A DNA stretch of 33,193 bases from an uncultured Oscillospiraceae bacterium (GCA_944387755.1 CALXGC010000084.1:1-33193), one strand, 5' to 3'; numbered from the stretch's first letter, positions 1-7,151 are shown. The notes: generated by a model from the sequence alone, not told the origin. A program made the numbers and translations.

Positions 1-1395
1 ACCAAGAAGGGCGCCACCACCGAGGTGTACATCAGCGACGAGGGCGACGTGACCATCGCCATCATCAACACCTATGTGGCTCAGGTTGACGGCGACTACG
101 ACGAGGACGACGAGGAGCTGAACCTGGCTGAGCTGGACTACGCCGAGTTCGAGGCTGACAGCATGACCCTGTCCGCCGACGACTTCGACTACCTGGACAC
201 CTACGAGGACGAGGACTATGTCCTGGTCACTGTGGCTGACGGCGAGATTAAGACCATCGCTCCCGCCGAGGTTCTGACCGGCGAGATCACCTCCTACACC
301 ATCAACAAGCGCGTGGCCGTGGATGGCACCCGTTATGACTACAGCAAGAACTACACCTACGAGGGTGGTTACACTGTGGGCGACGAGTACACCGTGGTTC
401 TGGACAACAACGGCTATGTGGTGTACACCGACGCCACCGGCACCAGCAACGAGGACTATGTCTACATTGCTGATTTTGGTACCACCAATGGTGTGAAGGG
501 CAGCCTGGAGGCTGACGCCTACTTCATCGACGGCACCAACGAGGTCATTGTCATCGACAACGACGACGAGTATGGTGAGGACTCTGCCGCTGGCTGGTAT
601 GCCTACGACGAGAAGAGCAACGGCAAGTTCGAGCTGGACGAGATTACCGAGGAGGACGTCTACTCCGGCACCGTGGACGAGACTGTTACCACCAACGGCA
701 GCAGCCGTGTGTACGTGAATGATACCGAGAATGAGAAGGAGACTGTCCGCGCCAACAGCAACACCATCTTCGTGGTGAATGAGGACGACGACGTCACCGT
801 CTACACCGGCATCAAGAGCGTGCCCGACATCTCCGGCACCGGCGTGACCGTGGCCGTGGTTATGGACGGCAGCAACGCCGACGTGGTGTACATCGCGGCT
901 GACAAGCTGAGCATCTCCGGCGACAGCAGCGACCGCGTCTACATCCTGGAGTTCTACGAGGCTTCCACCGACGCTGACGATAACGACTACTATGTCTATG
1001 ACGCCATCGTGAACGGCGAGATCGGCCAGATCGAGACCACCGCTGACAACCTGGAGGAGGGCGCTCTGTACGCTGACTTCTCTTACGACGCCGACGGCTA
1101 CGCCGACATCGACAAGAGCGACAAGGTCGAGGGCACCGGCGACGAAGACTACAAGGCCTATGACGTGAACTCCGTCATCTCCTACTCCGGCGGCGTGCTG
1201 ACCTTCGGCGACGTGGACGTTGTCCTGGCTGACGACTGCACCATCTTCGGCAACGACGACGGCGACGGCAAGACCATCACCGCCAGCAAGCTGGACCGCG
1301 ACTACGACGAGGAGAATCCCTACAACGGCATCATCTACGTCTATGAGAACGACGACGACGAGGCCGTGGAGATTTACGTGGACATCACCGAGTAA
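1..1395 (+). CDS. Acidic, probably cell-surface/S-layer-type protein, C-terminal part (5' truncated)
   Basis: The reading frame is open from base 1 (T-K-K-G-A-T-T-E-V-Y...) and ends at TAA 1393-1395, so the N-terminus lies outside the window and about 464 residues are visible. Asp, Glu, Tyr, Thr and Val dominate, with runs such as DYDEDDEE and NEDDDDEA, and there is almost no Lys or Arg. Short beta-strand-like blocks recur (ITSYTINKRVAVDG, GYVVYTD, NGIIYVYEND). No catalytic motif, membrane segment or sorting signal is visible. Such compositions are seen in exported S-layer or SLH-domain proteins of Oscillospirales, whose SLH repeats are often N-terminal and would be outside the window; that assignment is inference. 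Codon use is strongly biased to GAC, AAC, ACC and TAC, with more GCT and GTT than most neighbours, as expected for a highly expressed gene. A strong hairpin follows the stop. Confidence 0.7.
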   Translation, partial: TKKGATTEVYISDEGDVTIAIINTYVAQVDGDYDEDDEELNLAELDYAEFEADSMTLSADDFDYLDTYEDEDYVLVTVADGEIKTIAPAEVLTGEITSYTINKRVAVDGTRYDYSKNYTYEGGYTVGDEYTVVLDNNGYVVYTDATGTSNEDYVYIADFGTTNGVKGSLEADAYFIDGTNEVIVIDNDDEYGEDSAAGWYAYDEKSNGKFELDEITEEDVYSGTVDETVTTNGSSRVYVNDTENEKETVRANSNTIFVVNEDDDVTVYTGIKSVPDISGTGVTVAVVMDGSNADVVYIAADKLSISGDSSDRVYILEFYEASTDADDNDYYVYDAIVNGEIGQIETTADNLEEGALYADFSYDADGYADIDKSDKVEGTGDEDYKAYDVNSVISYSGGVLTFGDVDVVLADDCTIFGNDDGDGKTITASKLDRDYDEENPYNGIIYVYENDDDEAVEIYVDITE

Positions 1396-1440
1396 TTTCG
1401 GACCCATGTAAATCGTGAGGCTTGTCCCCGCGCTTCAAAC

Positions 1441-1476
1441 AGAAACGCCCCCCCGGTTCGCCGGGGGGGCGTTTCT
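1441..1476. terminator. Convergent hairpin between acidic protein and tail-fibre-like gene
   Basis: A perfect 16-bp stem (1441-1456 with 1461-1476) closes a TTCG tetraloop. It lies between two convergent genes and ends 5 bp before the stop codon of the minus-strand gene. There is no real T-tract on either side (GCGCTTATTT on plus, GTTTGAAG on minus), so termination would rely on the very stable stem. Confidence 0.75.
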
Positions 1477-1480
1477 GCGC

Positions 1481-1969
1481 TTATTTCCAGGCCATGTAGT
1501 GATAGACGGTGTCTTCCTGGTTGCTCCGGACGTCGTCGCCGCTGTCGTAGTAGACCTGAAACCCGCCCTCCGCAATGCTCAAAACAGGGACGTAGTAGTT
1601 GGGCGAGACCAAGACCCGCACCGGCGTATCAGGGAGGGCCATGCCGCCGTAGAGGTTGTCCGTGTAGGCGTCGGCGGGGTAGCCCTCCTGCCGGAAGACC
1701 AGCAGGGCCTTGGGGGTGAACCCCAGGGAGATGAAGCGGGAGGACGTGCCGTCGCCGGTGTAGGTCCCAGTGACAACGTGGGGGAGGGCCTCCAGCGCCG
1801 CCACCCGCTGGGTCAGCGCCGTCAGGTCGGTCAGGTCCGCCTTGTTCGCCTCCAAATCAGCCAGGGCGGCGTCCGTCTTGGCGTTGTCGGCGTTGAAGTC
1901 CGTCCGGACCACCTGGTCGGTGGACAGCCACTGGCTGAGTTCATAGTGTTCCGTGTGGTTGGTTGCCAT
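1481..1969 (-). CDS. Phage tail-fibre-tip-like protein, isolated
   Basis: A 162-residue protein. ATG at 1969 is chosen because GAGGAGGAA lies just upstream; the same frame stays open further upstream but only through repeat DNA. The N-terminal block (NHTEHYELSQWLSTDQVV, then RTDFNADNAKTDAAL) matches the start of many short tail-fibre or hypothetical proteins in Clostridia prophages. Residues about 30-65 look like a coiled coil (ADLEANKADLTDLTALTQRVAALE). The C-terminal half (VTGTYTGDGTSSRFISLGFTPKALLV-like strands, ending YHYMAWK) resembles the receptor-binding tip of phage fibres, where a final Y-x-A-[FW]-K is common. No other phage gene, integrase or attachment site is nearby, so it is either a remnant or a host-kept gene. 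Family recognition is from memory; function is unproven. Confidence 0.7.
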   Translation of the reverse strand: MATNHTEHYELSQWLSTDQVVRTDFNADNAKTDAALADLEANKADLTDLTALTQRVAALEALPHVVTGTYTGDGTSSRFISLGFTPKALLVFRQEGYPADAYTDNLYGGMALPDTPVRVLVSPNYYVPVLSIAEGGFQVYYDSGDDVRSNQEDTVYHYMAWK

Positions 1970-2100
1970 AAAAAATTCCTCCTCAGTGAGTTCTTCACAT
2001 GGGGAGGAATTGCGGCGCTTGTGGGACGAAAACGTCCATTGAATGCAAATCTTTGTGAAAAGAACGGACGGAAGGCGGGCGGACGCCTGCTGTTTTACAA

Positions 2101-2140
2101 TCCCCCGCCGCCTTCGGCGGCACCCCCTTTCAAAAGGGGG
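2101..2140. repeat. Two small GC-rich hairpins
   Basis: GCCGCC-TTC-GGCGGC is followed directly by CCCCCTTT-CA-AAAGGGGG. Both are near-perfect stems in the leader region upstream of the tail-fibre-like gene, and they start the 2100-2480 repeat mosaic. Confidence 0.55.
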
Positions 2141-2148
2141 CAAACGGC

Positions 2149-2232
2149 GGACGTGTGTGGGGCGCGACGACCCGGCGCGCCGCCAAAGCCTCCCCCTTCG
2201 GGGGAGGTGCCGAGCGAAGCGAGGCGGAAGGG
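2149..2232. repeat. Composite intergenic repeat, copy 1
   Basis: Two joined modules: an arm GGACGTGTGTG plus GGGCGCGACGACCCGGCGCG (2149-2184), then CCTCCCCC-TTCG-GGGGGAGG followed by TGCCGAGCGAAGCGAGGCGG. It is nearly identical to 2343-2428. The second module contains two palindromes, so the RNA would fold into consecutive hairpins. Confidence 0.85.
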
Positions 2233-2243
2233 GTTTAACCGGC

Positions 2244-2265
2244 GGGCGGCCGCAAGGGCCGCCCC
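2244..2265. repeat. Hairpin module GGGCGGCC-GCAA-GGGCCGCCC
   Basis: A stem with a GCAA loop followed by CTACG. A similar-format hairpin with different arms (GGGCGCAC-AAT-GTGCGCCC followed by CTGCA) occurs at 21726-21744 inside the second repeat cluster, suggesting a recurring module type. Confidence 0.6.
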
Positions 2266-2290
2266 TACGGGGACGGACGTTGCCGCTCCA

Positions 2291-2340
2291 AAGCCTTCCC
2301 CCCACCGGGGGGAAGGTGGCGCGAAGCGCCGGATGAGGGG
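2291..2340. repeat. Palindromic repeat of a second family
   Basis: AAGCCTTCCCCCC-ACC-GGGGGGAAGG is followed by TGGCGCGAAGCGCCGGATGA and a G run. The layout (long stem, short stem, G-rich tail) parallels the copies at 2149 and 2343 but the sequence differs. I recall very similar elements between genes of many gut Clostridia. Confidence 0.65.
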
Positions 2341-2342
2341 GC

Positions 2343-2428
2343 GGACGTGTGTGTAGGGCGCGACGACCCGGCGCGCCGCCAAAGCTTCCCCCTTCGGGGG
2401 AGGTGCCGAGCGAAGCGAGGCGGAAGGG
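2343..2428. repeat. Composite intergenic repeat, copy 2
   Basis: Matches 2149-2232 almost base for base, with TGTGTGTAGGG for TGTGTGGGG and AAAGCTT for AAAGCCT. Two such copies 194 bp apart show duplication of a whole composite unit. Confidence 0.85.
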
Positions 2429-2439
2429 ATAAAGCCGCC

Positions 2440-2477
2440 GGACGTATCCGTGGGGCGCGACGGCCCGGCGCGCCGCC
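2440..2477. repeat. Composite repeat, partial copy 3 (first module only)
   Basis: GGACGTATCCGTGGGGCGCG is followed by ACGGCCCGGCGCGCCGCC and then stops 6 bp before the stop codon of the desulfidase gene. Its reverse complement matches 21674-21710 closely, including the CGGATACGT/CGCATACGT end. Confidence 0.8.
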
Positions 2478-2483
2478 TGTAAT

Positions 2484-3797
2484 TTAGTTGCCCAGCATAA
2501 TGTTGAGAATTTCCACGTCGGTGCTCTTCATGCCCACACGGCCCATGCGGCCCACGGCGGCGATGGTGTCCTCGGCGTTGTTCATAGTCATGCCCTCGCC
2601 GGGCTGGAAGACGTGGCCGCCCAGGCTGAGCTCCAGAGCCATGAGGGCGTTTTCCACGGCCAGGCTGATTTTTGCGGCGCAGCTGGACTTTGCGCCGTCG
2701 CAGACCATGCCGCCGATGGTCTCAATGCTGTTGGTGATGGTGTCGCAGAGGACGTCGTAGAGGGGGCGGGGCTGCTGGGTGAGGTGGAAGAGCATATAGG
2801 CCACGCCGCAGGCCGCGCCGGTGGCGGCGCTGACGGCGCCGCAGTAGGCGCTCAGGCTGCCGATATACTTCTTCTGGTGGACGCTGAGGAGGTTGGCCAG
2901 CACCAGGGCGCGGAAGAGCAGCTCGCGGCTGGCGTTCCAGGCCTTGGCGTAGACCACAATGGGCATGGTGACGGTAATGCCCTGGTTGCCGCTGCCGCTG
3001 TTGATGACCACGGGGAGAGGACAGCCGCCCATGCGGGCGTCGCTTCCGGCGGCGGCGGCGGCGCGGGCCTGAAGCCGGGTGGCGCCTCCGCCGGTGAGGT
3101 GGGAGAGGTTGTCCAGCAGCGTGCGGCCGGCCTCCACGCCGTAGTGGCCGGTCATGCCCTCGTTGGAGATGGCGGAGTTATAGTTCACCTGCCGCTCCAG
3201 AAGCTCGGACACGTCCTCCATGCGGACGGCGCCGGCAAACTCCAGGATATTCTGAATGCTCAGGAGCATACGGTCCGGGCCGCTCTTCTTCTCCGCGCTG
3301 GCGGGGTCGGGGCGGCGGTCCAGAAGGACCTTGCCGTCCTTTTTCATATAGGTGATGTTGTTGTGGTGCTCCTGAATTTCAATCTCCGCCGTGCTGGAGT
3401 CCCCCTCCAGCTGGACGACGATGTAGAGGTTGTCCACTTCCTCCACCAGCTCGCAGGTGCAGAAGCCCTGCTCCACCAGCGCGTGGGTCTTTTGGATGTC
3501 CTCCTGGGTGACGGACTCCAGCACGGCCAGCTCCCGGTCGGGGTCTCCCCCCACGATGCCCAGGGTGGCGGCGGTGTCGATGCCCCGCATTCCGCCGGAG
3601 TTGGGCACGATGACGCCCTTGACGTTTTTGACGATGTTTCCGCTGCACTTGACCAGACAGCGGCGGGGGTCCTCTCCCAGAAGCTGGCGGGCCTTCGCGG
3701 CGGCGTAGGCGATGGCGATGGGCTCCGTACAGCCCAGAGCGACCAGCAGCTCTTCCCGGAGAATGGCCAGGTGATTTTGATAGAGTTCCTGATTCAT
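2484..3797 (-). CDS. L-cysteine desulfidase / CyuA (UPF0597, YhaM) family protein
   Basis: A 437-residue protein, the usual length for this family (E. coli YhaM/CyuA is about the same). Known members use a [4Fe-4S] cluster to split L-cysteine into pyruvate, ammonia and sulfide; some databases call them serine dehydratase alpha-like. The N-terminal ALGCTEPIAIAYA motif carries Cys23; further conserved-looking cysteines are Cys319 (SAYCGAVSAATGA), Cys366 and Cys373 (GGMVCDGAKSSCAAK). Cys23, 319 and 366 match the spacing of the three cluster ligands I recall from the Methanocaldococcus enzyme. VPNSGGMRGI (64-73) and INSGSGNQG (265-273) are also typical. ATG 3797 follows a GGAGA box. It is divergent from a LysR gene 98 bp away, which is its likely regulator. 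Confidence in family is high; the exact substrate is inferred. Confidence 0.88.
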   Translation of the reverse strand: MNQELYQNHLAILREELLVALGCTEPIAIAYAAAKARQLLGEDPRRCLVKCSGNIVKNVKGVIVPNSGGMRGIDTAATLGIVGGDPDRELAVLESVTQEDIQKTHALVEQGFCTCELVEEVDNLYIVVQLEGDSSTAEIEIQEHHNNITYMKKDGKVLLDRRPDPASAEKKSGPDRMLLSIQNILEFAGAVRMEDVSELLERQVNYNSAISNEGMTGHYGVEAGRTLLDNLSHLTGGGATRLQARAAAAAGSDARMGGCPLPVVINSGSGNQGITVTMPIVVYAKAWNASRELLFRALVLANLLSVHQKKYIGSLSAYCGAVSAATGAACGVAYMLFHLTQQPRPLYDVLCDTITNSIETIGGMVCDGAKSSCAAKISLAVENALMALELSLGGHVFQPGEGMTMNNAEDTIAAVGRMGRVGMKSTDVEILNIMLGN

Positions 3798-3828
3798 AGC
3801 GTTTGGTTCTCCATTCCAAAAAATAGAC

Positions 3829-3857
3829 TTGTCAATAACAACAAAATCCGATAAAAT
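3829..3857 (+). promoter_or_regulatory. Sigma-A promoter of the LysR gene
   Basis: TTGTCA at 3829-3834, a 17-bp spacer, then TAAAAT at 3852-3857. The expected start of transcription is near 3864, about 30 bases before the LysR ATG. GTCAATA occurs at 3831-3837 and again at 3864-3870, 33 bp apart (three helical turns), one copy overlapping the -35 box and one at the start site. That layout would suit autoregulation. Confidence 0.65.
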
Positions 3858-3895
3858 AAGGTGGTCAATACAATGAAATGATTGGAGGAAAGGGT

Positions 3896-4888
3896 ATGTT
3901 CAGCCTCACCAGCTTAAAATGCTTCCTCACCGCAGCGGAGGAGCTGAACTTCACACGGGCCGCCAAGCGGATGTTTATCTCCCAACAGGCGCTGAGCCAC
4001 CACATTTCCAAGCTGGAGGAGTATTACGGGGTAAAGTTGTTCGACCGGGGGACGCCCATGACCCTGACAGACGCGGGCCGGGCCCTGGAGAAGCACGCCA
4101 GAAATATTCTCAATTCCGTGGACGACTATGCCAGAGAGGTCCAGGACATCAAGAACTTCCGGCAGGGTGAGCTGACGGTGGGCATTCCCGTCACCCGCGG
4201 GACGGTGATGCTGCCGCCGCTGCTCTCCGCCTTTCACCAGATGTTTCCCCAGATCCGCCTCCACCTGGTGGAGGGGTACACCAGCGGGACCATCGTCAAC
4301 GCCCTCACCGACGGAACGGCGGACCTGATTATCGGCTATCAGCCGGAGAGCACGGAGGGCCTGTCGGTGACGCCGCTGTTCGAGGAGAAGTTTGTGCTGC
4401 TGGTCCACCAGCGCCTGCTGAAGGAGTACTATCCGGGGCGTCTGCTGGGGGACGGGCCCACGACGGTGGACCGGTTCGCCGAGCTGCCCTTTGTGGCCCA
4501 GCAGGCGGAGACCATGAACGGGCAGATCTTCGAGCTTCTGTGCCGGAACGCCGGCATACAGCCCAAGGTGGCCATCACCACCCAGAATCTGATTACCGAG
4601 GTCTCCCTGTGCATGGAGGGCCTGGGGGCCTGCGTCGTGCCGCTGAGCTTCTTTGTCTCACCCAGCCAGCGCAGCACCCCCCTGTTCAGTCAGGAGGGGC
4701 TGAACCGGCTGGCAATTTTCGTCCTGGACTGCAGCGAGATTGAAAACCGGACCATCTGTGTCTGCCGCATGAAGAGCAAGCGGCTCACCCGCGCCGGGCG
4801 GGAGTTTATCCACCTGGCGCAGGAGATCTACAGCGGGTTCAGCGCCGGTCAAATACCGCCTCAATTTCGTTTCGAGTCTCCCCAATGA
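3896..4888 (+). CDS. LysR-family transcriptional regulator
   Basis: A 330-residue protein with an N-terminal winged helix-turn-helix of LysR type: SLTSLKCFLTAAEELNFTRA, then KRMFISQQALSHHISKLEEYYGVKLFDR with the usual S-Q-x-x-L-S-x-x-I-x-x-LE pattern. The rest (about 90-300) is the periplasmic-binding-protein-like effector domain (GELTVGIPVTRGTVMLPPLL; DLIIGYQPE; VTPLFEEKFVLLVH). I start at ATG 3896 because GGAGGA sits 6 bases upstream and LysR proteins begin just before this helix; the ATG at 3878 overlaps that ribosome site. It faces the desulfidase gene across 98 bp and its 3' end runs 50 bp into the convergent URO-D-like gene. The effector cannot be read from sequence. Targets may be the desulfidase, the 4839-8734 genes, or both. 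Confidence 0.93.
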   Translation: MFSLTSLKCFLTAAEELNFTRAAKRMFISQQALSHHISKLEEYYGVKLFDRGTPMTLTDAGRALEKHARNILNSVDDYAREVQDIKNFRQGELTVGIPVTRGTVMLPPLLSAFHQMFPQIRLHLVEGYTSGTIVNALTDGTADLIIGYQPESTEGLSVTPLFEEKFVLLVHQRLLKEYYPGRLLGDGPTTVDRFAELPFVAQQAETMNGQIFELLCRNAGIQPKVAITTQNLITEVSLCMEGLGACVVPLSFFVSPSQRSTPLFSQEGLNRLAIFVLDCSEIENRTICVCRMKSKRLTRAGREFIHLAQEIYSGFSAGQIPPQFRFESPQ

Positions 4889-5843
4889 AGGCCAGCATAT
4901 CCTCGTCCAGGGGGTAGCGGATGACGCAGCCGGGGGTGAGAATCTGGTGCCGGCCGCCCAGGAGCTTGAAGGACTGGAAGATCTGGTTCTGGATGGCGCC
5001 CCGGTTCTGCTGGGTGATGTCGGTGCGGTTCAGGCCGCCCATGAGGCATTTGCCGGTGAGGGCGTAGGCCTCGTCCAGAGCGGGGAGGGTCTCCCACACG
5101 TGCCAGTTGAAGATTTGGACCGGGTAGTCCTTGAGGATATGGAACATAATGTGGTTGCCGTGGCAGTGGATGGTGTTCATCCAGCCCTTGCCCGCCGCCT
5201 CCAGCACCCGCAGGTCATAGGGCTTGCCGTACTCCAGATACTGCCGGTCGGTGCACTTGTCATAGGTGCTCATCTGAGAGGCCAGGAAGATGCCGTCCGC
5301 GCCCAGGTCGATGGCGGCGGCGGCCAGCTGCGCGGTGGTCTCGGTGATGACCTCCAGAGCGGCCTTCACGTCCTCTCCGTGGCCGTCCGCCACATAGGAC
5401 ATCAGCTTGCCGCCGCACAGCTTATCGGCGATGGTGATGGGGGTGAAGACGGTGAAGATCACCGGGACCTCCTCGCCCTTCAGCTTGTCCAGCACAAGCT
5501 GGAGGTGGCGCAGCTCGCGGGCGTTGCTGCCCTGGGTGCAGGGGCATACCGTAAGCTTGCGCCAGTCGGCGGCGCAGGAGATGGGAGAGCTGACCAGCTT
5601 GGCCACGCCGCCCTTTACAATCTCCGAGTAGTCCACGGTGCAGCCGAAGTCCTCGATGGCGTACATACCGTTGTTCATGGTCTTGATGAAGTCCAGGTCG
5701 TACTGCTTGTAGAACTCATAGGTCTTCTGGGCGATGGCCTCCGGGTCCAGATCGGTGCCCGGCATGTGGCTCCAGAAGGAGTAGGGCATTTTATCCGGCT
5801 TCTCTCCCCGGATAGCCGCCTGAATGCGCTCTTTTTTTGTCAT
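4839..5843 (-). CDS. Uroporphyrinogen decarboxylase (URO-D) superfamily protein, methyltransferase-like
   Basis: A 334-residue TIM-barrel protein. MTKKERIQAAIRGEKPDKMP is the standard start of the URO-D/MtaA-CmuA family. It lacks the N-terminal R-Q-A-G-R type motif of HemE, so haem synthesis is unlikely. Relatives outside HemE are zinc enzymes moving methyl groups to or from corrinoids, with an H-x-C...C zinc motif near the C-terminus. Here the site reads I-H-C-H-G (225-229) and later T-P-G-C (303-306), so His228 falls where Cys is expected; see findings. ATG 5843 has AGGAG 8 bases upstream. It lies 96 bp after the M24 gene on the same strand, with a hairpin between, and may be its operon partner. 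No corrinoid-binding protein or partner methyltransferase is in the window. Its end overlaps the LysR gene tail to tail. Confidence 0.82.
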   Translation of the reverse strand: MTKKERIQAAIRGEKPDKMPYSFWSHMPGTDLDPEAIAQKTYEFYKQYDLDFIKTMNNGMYAIEDFGCTVDYSEIVKGGVAKLVSSPISCAADWRKLTVCPCTQGSNARELRHLQLVLDKLKGEEVPVIFTVFTPITIADKLCGGKLMSYVADGHGEDVKAALEVITETTAQLAAAAIDLGADGIFLASQMSTYDKCTDRQYLEYGKPYDLRVLEAAGKGWMNTIHCHGNHIMFHILKDYPVQIFNWHVWETLPALDEAYALTGKCLMGGLNRTDITQQNRGAIQNQIFQSFKLLGGRHQILTPGCVIRYPLDEDMLAFIGETRNEIEAVFDRR

Positions 5844-5902
5844 GATAAGTCGCTCCTTTTCCTTCCCGTGCTGGGGGACGCCCCGCGGGGGGCTTGTTGT
5901 GT

Positions 5903-5934
5903 GCCGGTCCGCCTCCCGGAGGAGGCGGACCGGC
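5903..5934. terminator. Hairpin between M24-like and URO-D-like genes
   Basis: A perfect 14-bp stem (5903-5916 with 5921-5934) with a CGGA loop, 5 bp beyond the M24 stop. A T run follows it only on the plus strand (GTTTTTTATGCTTTTTT), whereas both flanking genes are on the minus strand; there the stem is followed by ACACAACAAGC. It may act as a partial terminator or mRNA-stabilising hairpin inside the minus transcript, or stop plus-strand readthrough from LysR. Confidence 0.5.
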
Positions 5935-5939
5935 GTTTT

Positions 5940-7151
5940 TTATGCTTTTTTGATGATGATTTTGTCTCTGGGGGAGTTGGTCAGGAACTCGAAGCCGTCC
6001 TCGGTAATCAGCACCGTGTCGCTGTTGCGCACAGCGCCCAGCTCCGCGCTCATCAGGCCGGGCTCCACGGTGAGAATCATGCCGGGGGCCAGGGGGGCCT
6101 TGTTGCCCTTGGTGACGGAGGGGAACTCATGGGTGGACAGGCCCATGCCGTGGCCGCAGCGTCCGGGGAGGATGCTGCCGAAGCCGGCGTCCTCATACTC
6201 CTTCATGGCGGCGAAGTACAGGTCCTCAAAGATGGCGCCGGGGCGCAGCATCCGGAAGATGTTGTCCCGGGCCCGGAGCATGGCGTCATAGGCGCGGGTG
6301 CGCTCTTCGTTGACGTGGTCCACGATGACGGTGCGCTCGTTCTCCACGTTGTAGCCGGCCACGCGGGCCCAGCTCATGGGCATGGTCAGGTCGCCGGGCA
6401 TGGGAACATAGCCGGTGGGGCAGTCGCAGCCGTAGTTGAGGCGCTCGTTGGACATGCACCAGACCACAAAGGTGTCGATGTCGGCGGTCTCCGAGTTGGA
6501 GAAGCCGGACACCTCGTACTGCTGGTACTTGCTGTGCCAGAGCTGCCGCATGGCGTACTGGCCCTCTGTGGCGGCCTGGGCCTCGCTGGCGCCGCTGTCC
6601 AGGGCCTCGATGGCGCGGGTGACGCCCAGGTCCACCAGCTCGCCGGAGATGCGGCACATCTGAATCTCGTGGGGGTCCTTGATCAGGCGCAGGTCCACCG
6701 CGTCCTGGGCGATGTCCACATAGGAGGAGACAGACAGCTTGCTCTTCAAACGGGTGAGGAAGTTCATGCTGGCGTAGTCGCCCTCCACGCCCACCGTCAT
6801 GGGCTCGCCGCCCAGCAGCTCCCGCATGGCGTCCATGGCGTCCATGGCCACCACCTGGGTGGCGCCCCACTTGCCGTAGCAGAGCACCTTGTCCACCGCG
6901 CCCTCGTTGACGGCGTGGTCGTGGCGGATGGCGTGGACCAGCAGGAAGGCGTCGTCCTGGGTGAGGATGAAGTAGGGGACGTGGCTGATGATGATGGGGT
7001 TGAAGTTGCTGAAATAGAAGACGTTTTCCGGGCGCATGAGAATGGCCGCGTCCACGTTTTTCCGGCGCAGGACCTCCTGCATTTTTTCAATGCGCTGCTT
7101 TACATAGCCGCGCACCTCCGGGCTGGAGCGCTTTTCGTCCAAAACATTCAT
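5940..7151 (-). CDS. Creatinase-like M24-fold hydrolase with degenerate metal site
   Basis: A 403-residue pita-bread-fold protein with an N-terminal creatinase domain (about 15-150; NVFYFSNFN) and a C-terminal M24 domain (about 165-395). ATG 7151 is used: GGGAGG precedes it by 7 bases. The first metal Asp of metallo-M24 enzymes falls at Met259, the second at Glu270 (VAGYNVENERTVIVDH) and the last Glu at Ser377 (AVRNSDTVLIT). His334 (CGHGMG) and Glu363 (TVEPG) remain. The VAGY...ERT...DH block resembles creatinase, which works without metal, but creatinase's catalytic His appears to align near Gly241-Cys242. It is therefore probably neither an aminopeptidase P nor a true creatinase. It sits 41 bp after the AbgT-type transporter gene, so its substrate is probably what that carrier brings in. 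Databases would probably say Xaa-Pro peptidase; I doubt that activity. Confidence 0.83.
   Translation of the reverse strand: MNVLDEKRSSPEVRGYVKQRIEKMQEVLRRKNVDAAILMRPENVFYFSNFNPIIISHVPYFILTQDDAFLLVHAIRHDHAVNEGAVDKVLCYGKWGATQVVAMDAMDAMRELLGGEPMTVGVEGDYASMNFLTRLKSKLSVSSYVDIAQDAVDLRLIKDPHEIQMCRISGELVDLGVTRAIEALDSGASEAQAATEGQYAMRQLWHSKYQQYEVSGFSNSETADIDTFVVWCMSNERLNYGCDCPTGYVPMPGDLTMPMSWARVAGYNVENERTVIVDHVNEERTRAYDAMLRARDNIFRMLRPGAIFEDLYFAAMKEYEDAGFGSILPGRCGHGMGLSTHEFPSVTKGNKAPLAPGMILTVEPGLMSAELGAVRNSDTVLITEDGFEFLTNSPRDKIIIKKA

Noticed and set aside
2095..2382. Open frames through the repeat mosaic
   Set aside because: They translate palindromic repeat DNA into Pro/Arg/Gly-rich sequence and change with each module; no ribosome site or conserved domain.
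2149..2477. CRISPR array
   Set aside because: Repeats are palindromic composites of unequal length with no regular spacers, and no cas gene is present.
1481..2480. Prophage or insertion sequence
   Set aside because: Only one tail-fibre-like gene; no integrase, transposase, terminase, target-site duplication or attachment site was found.
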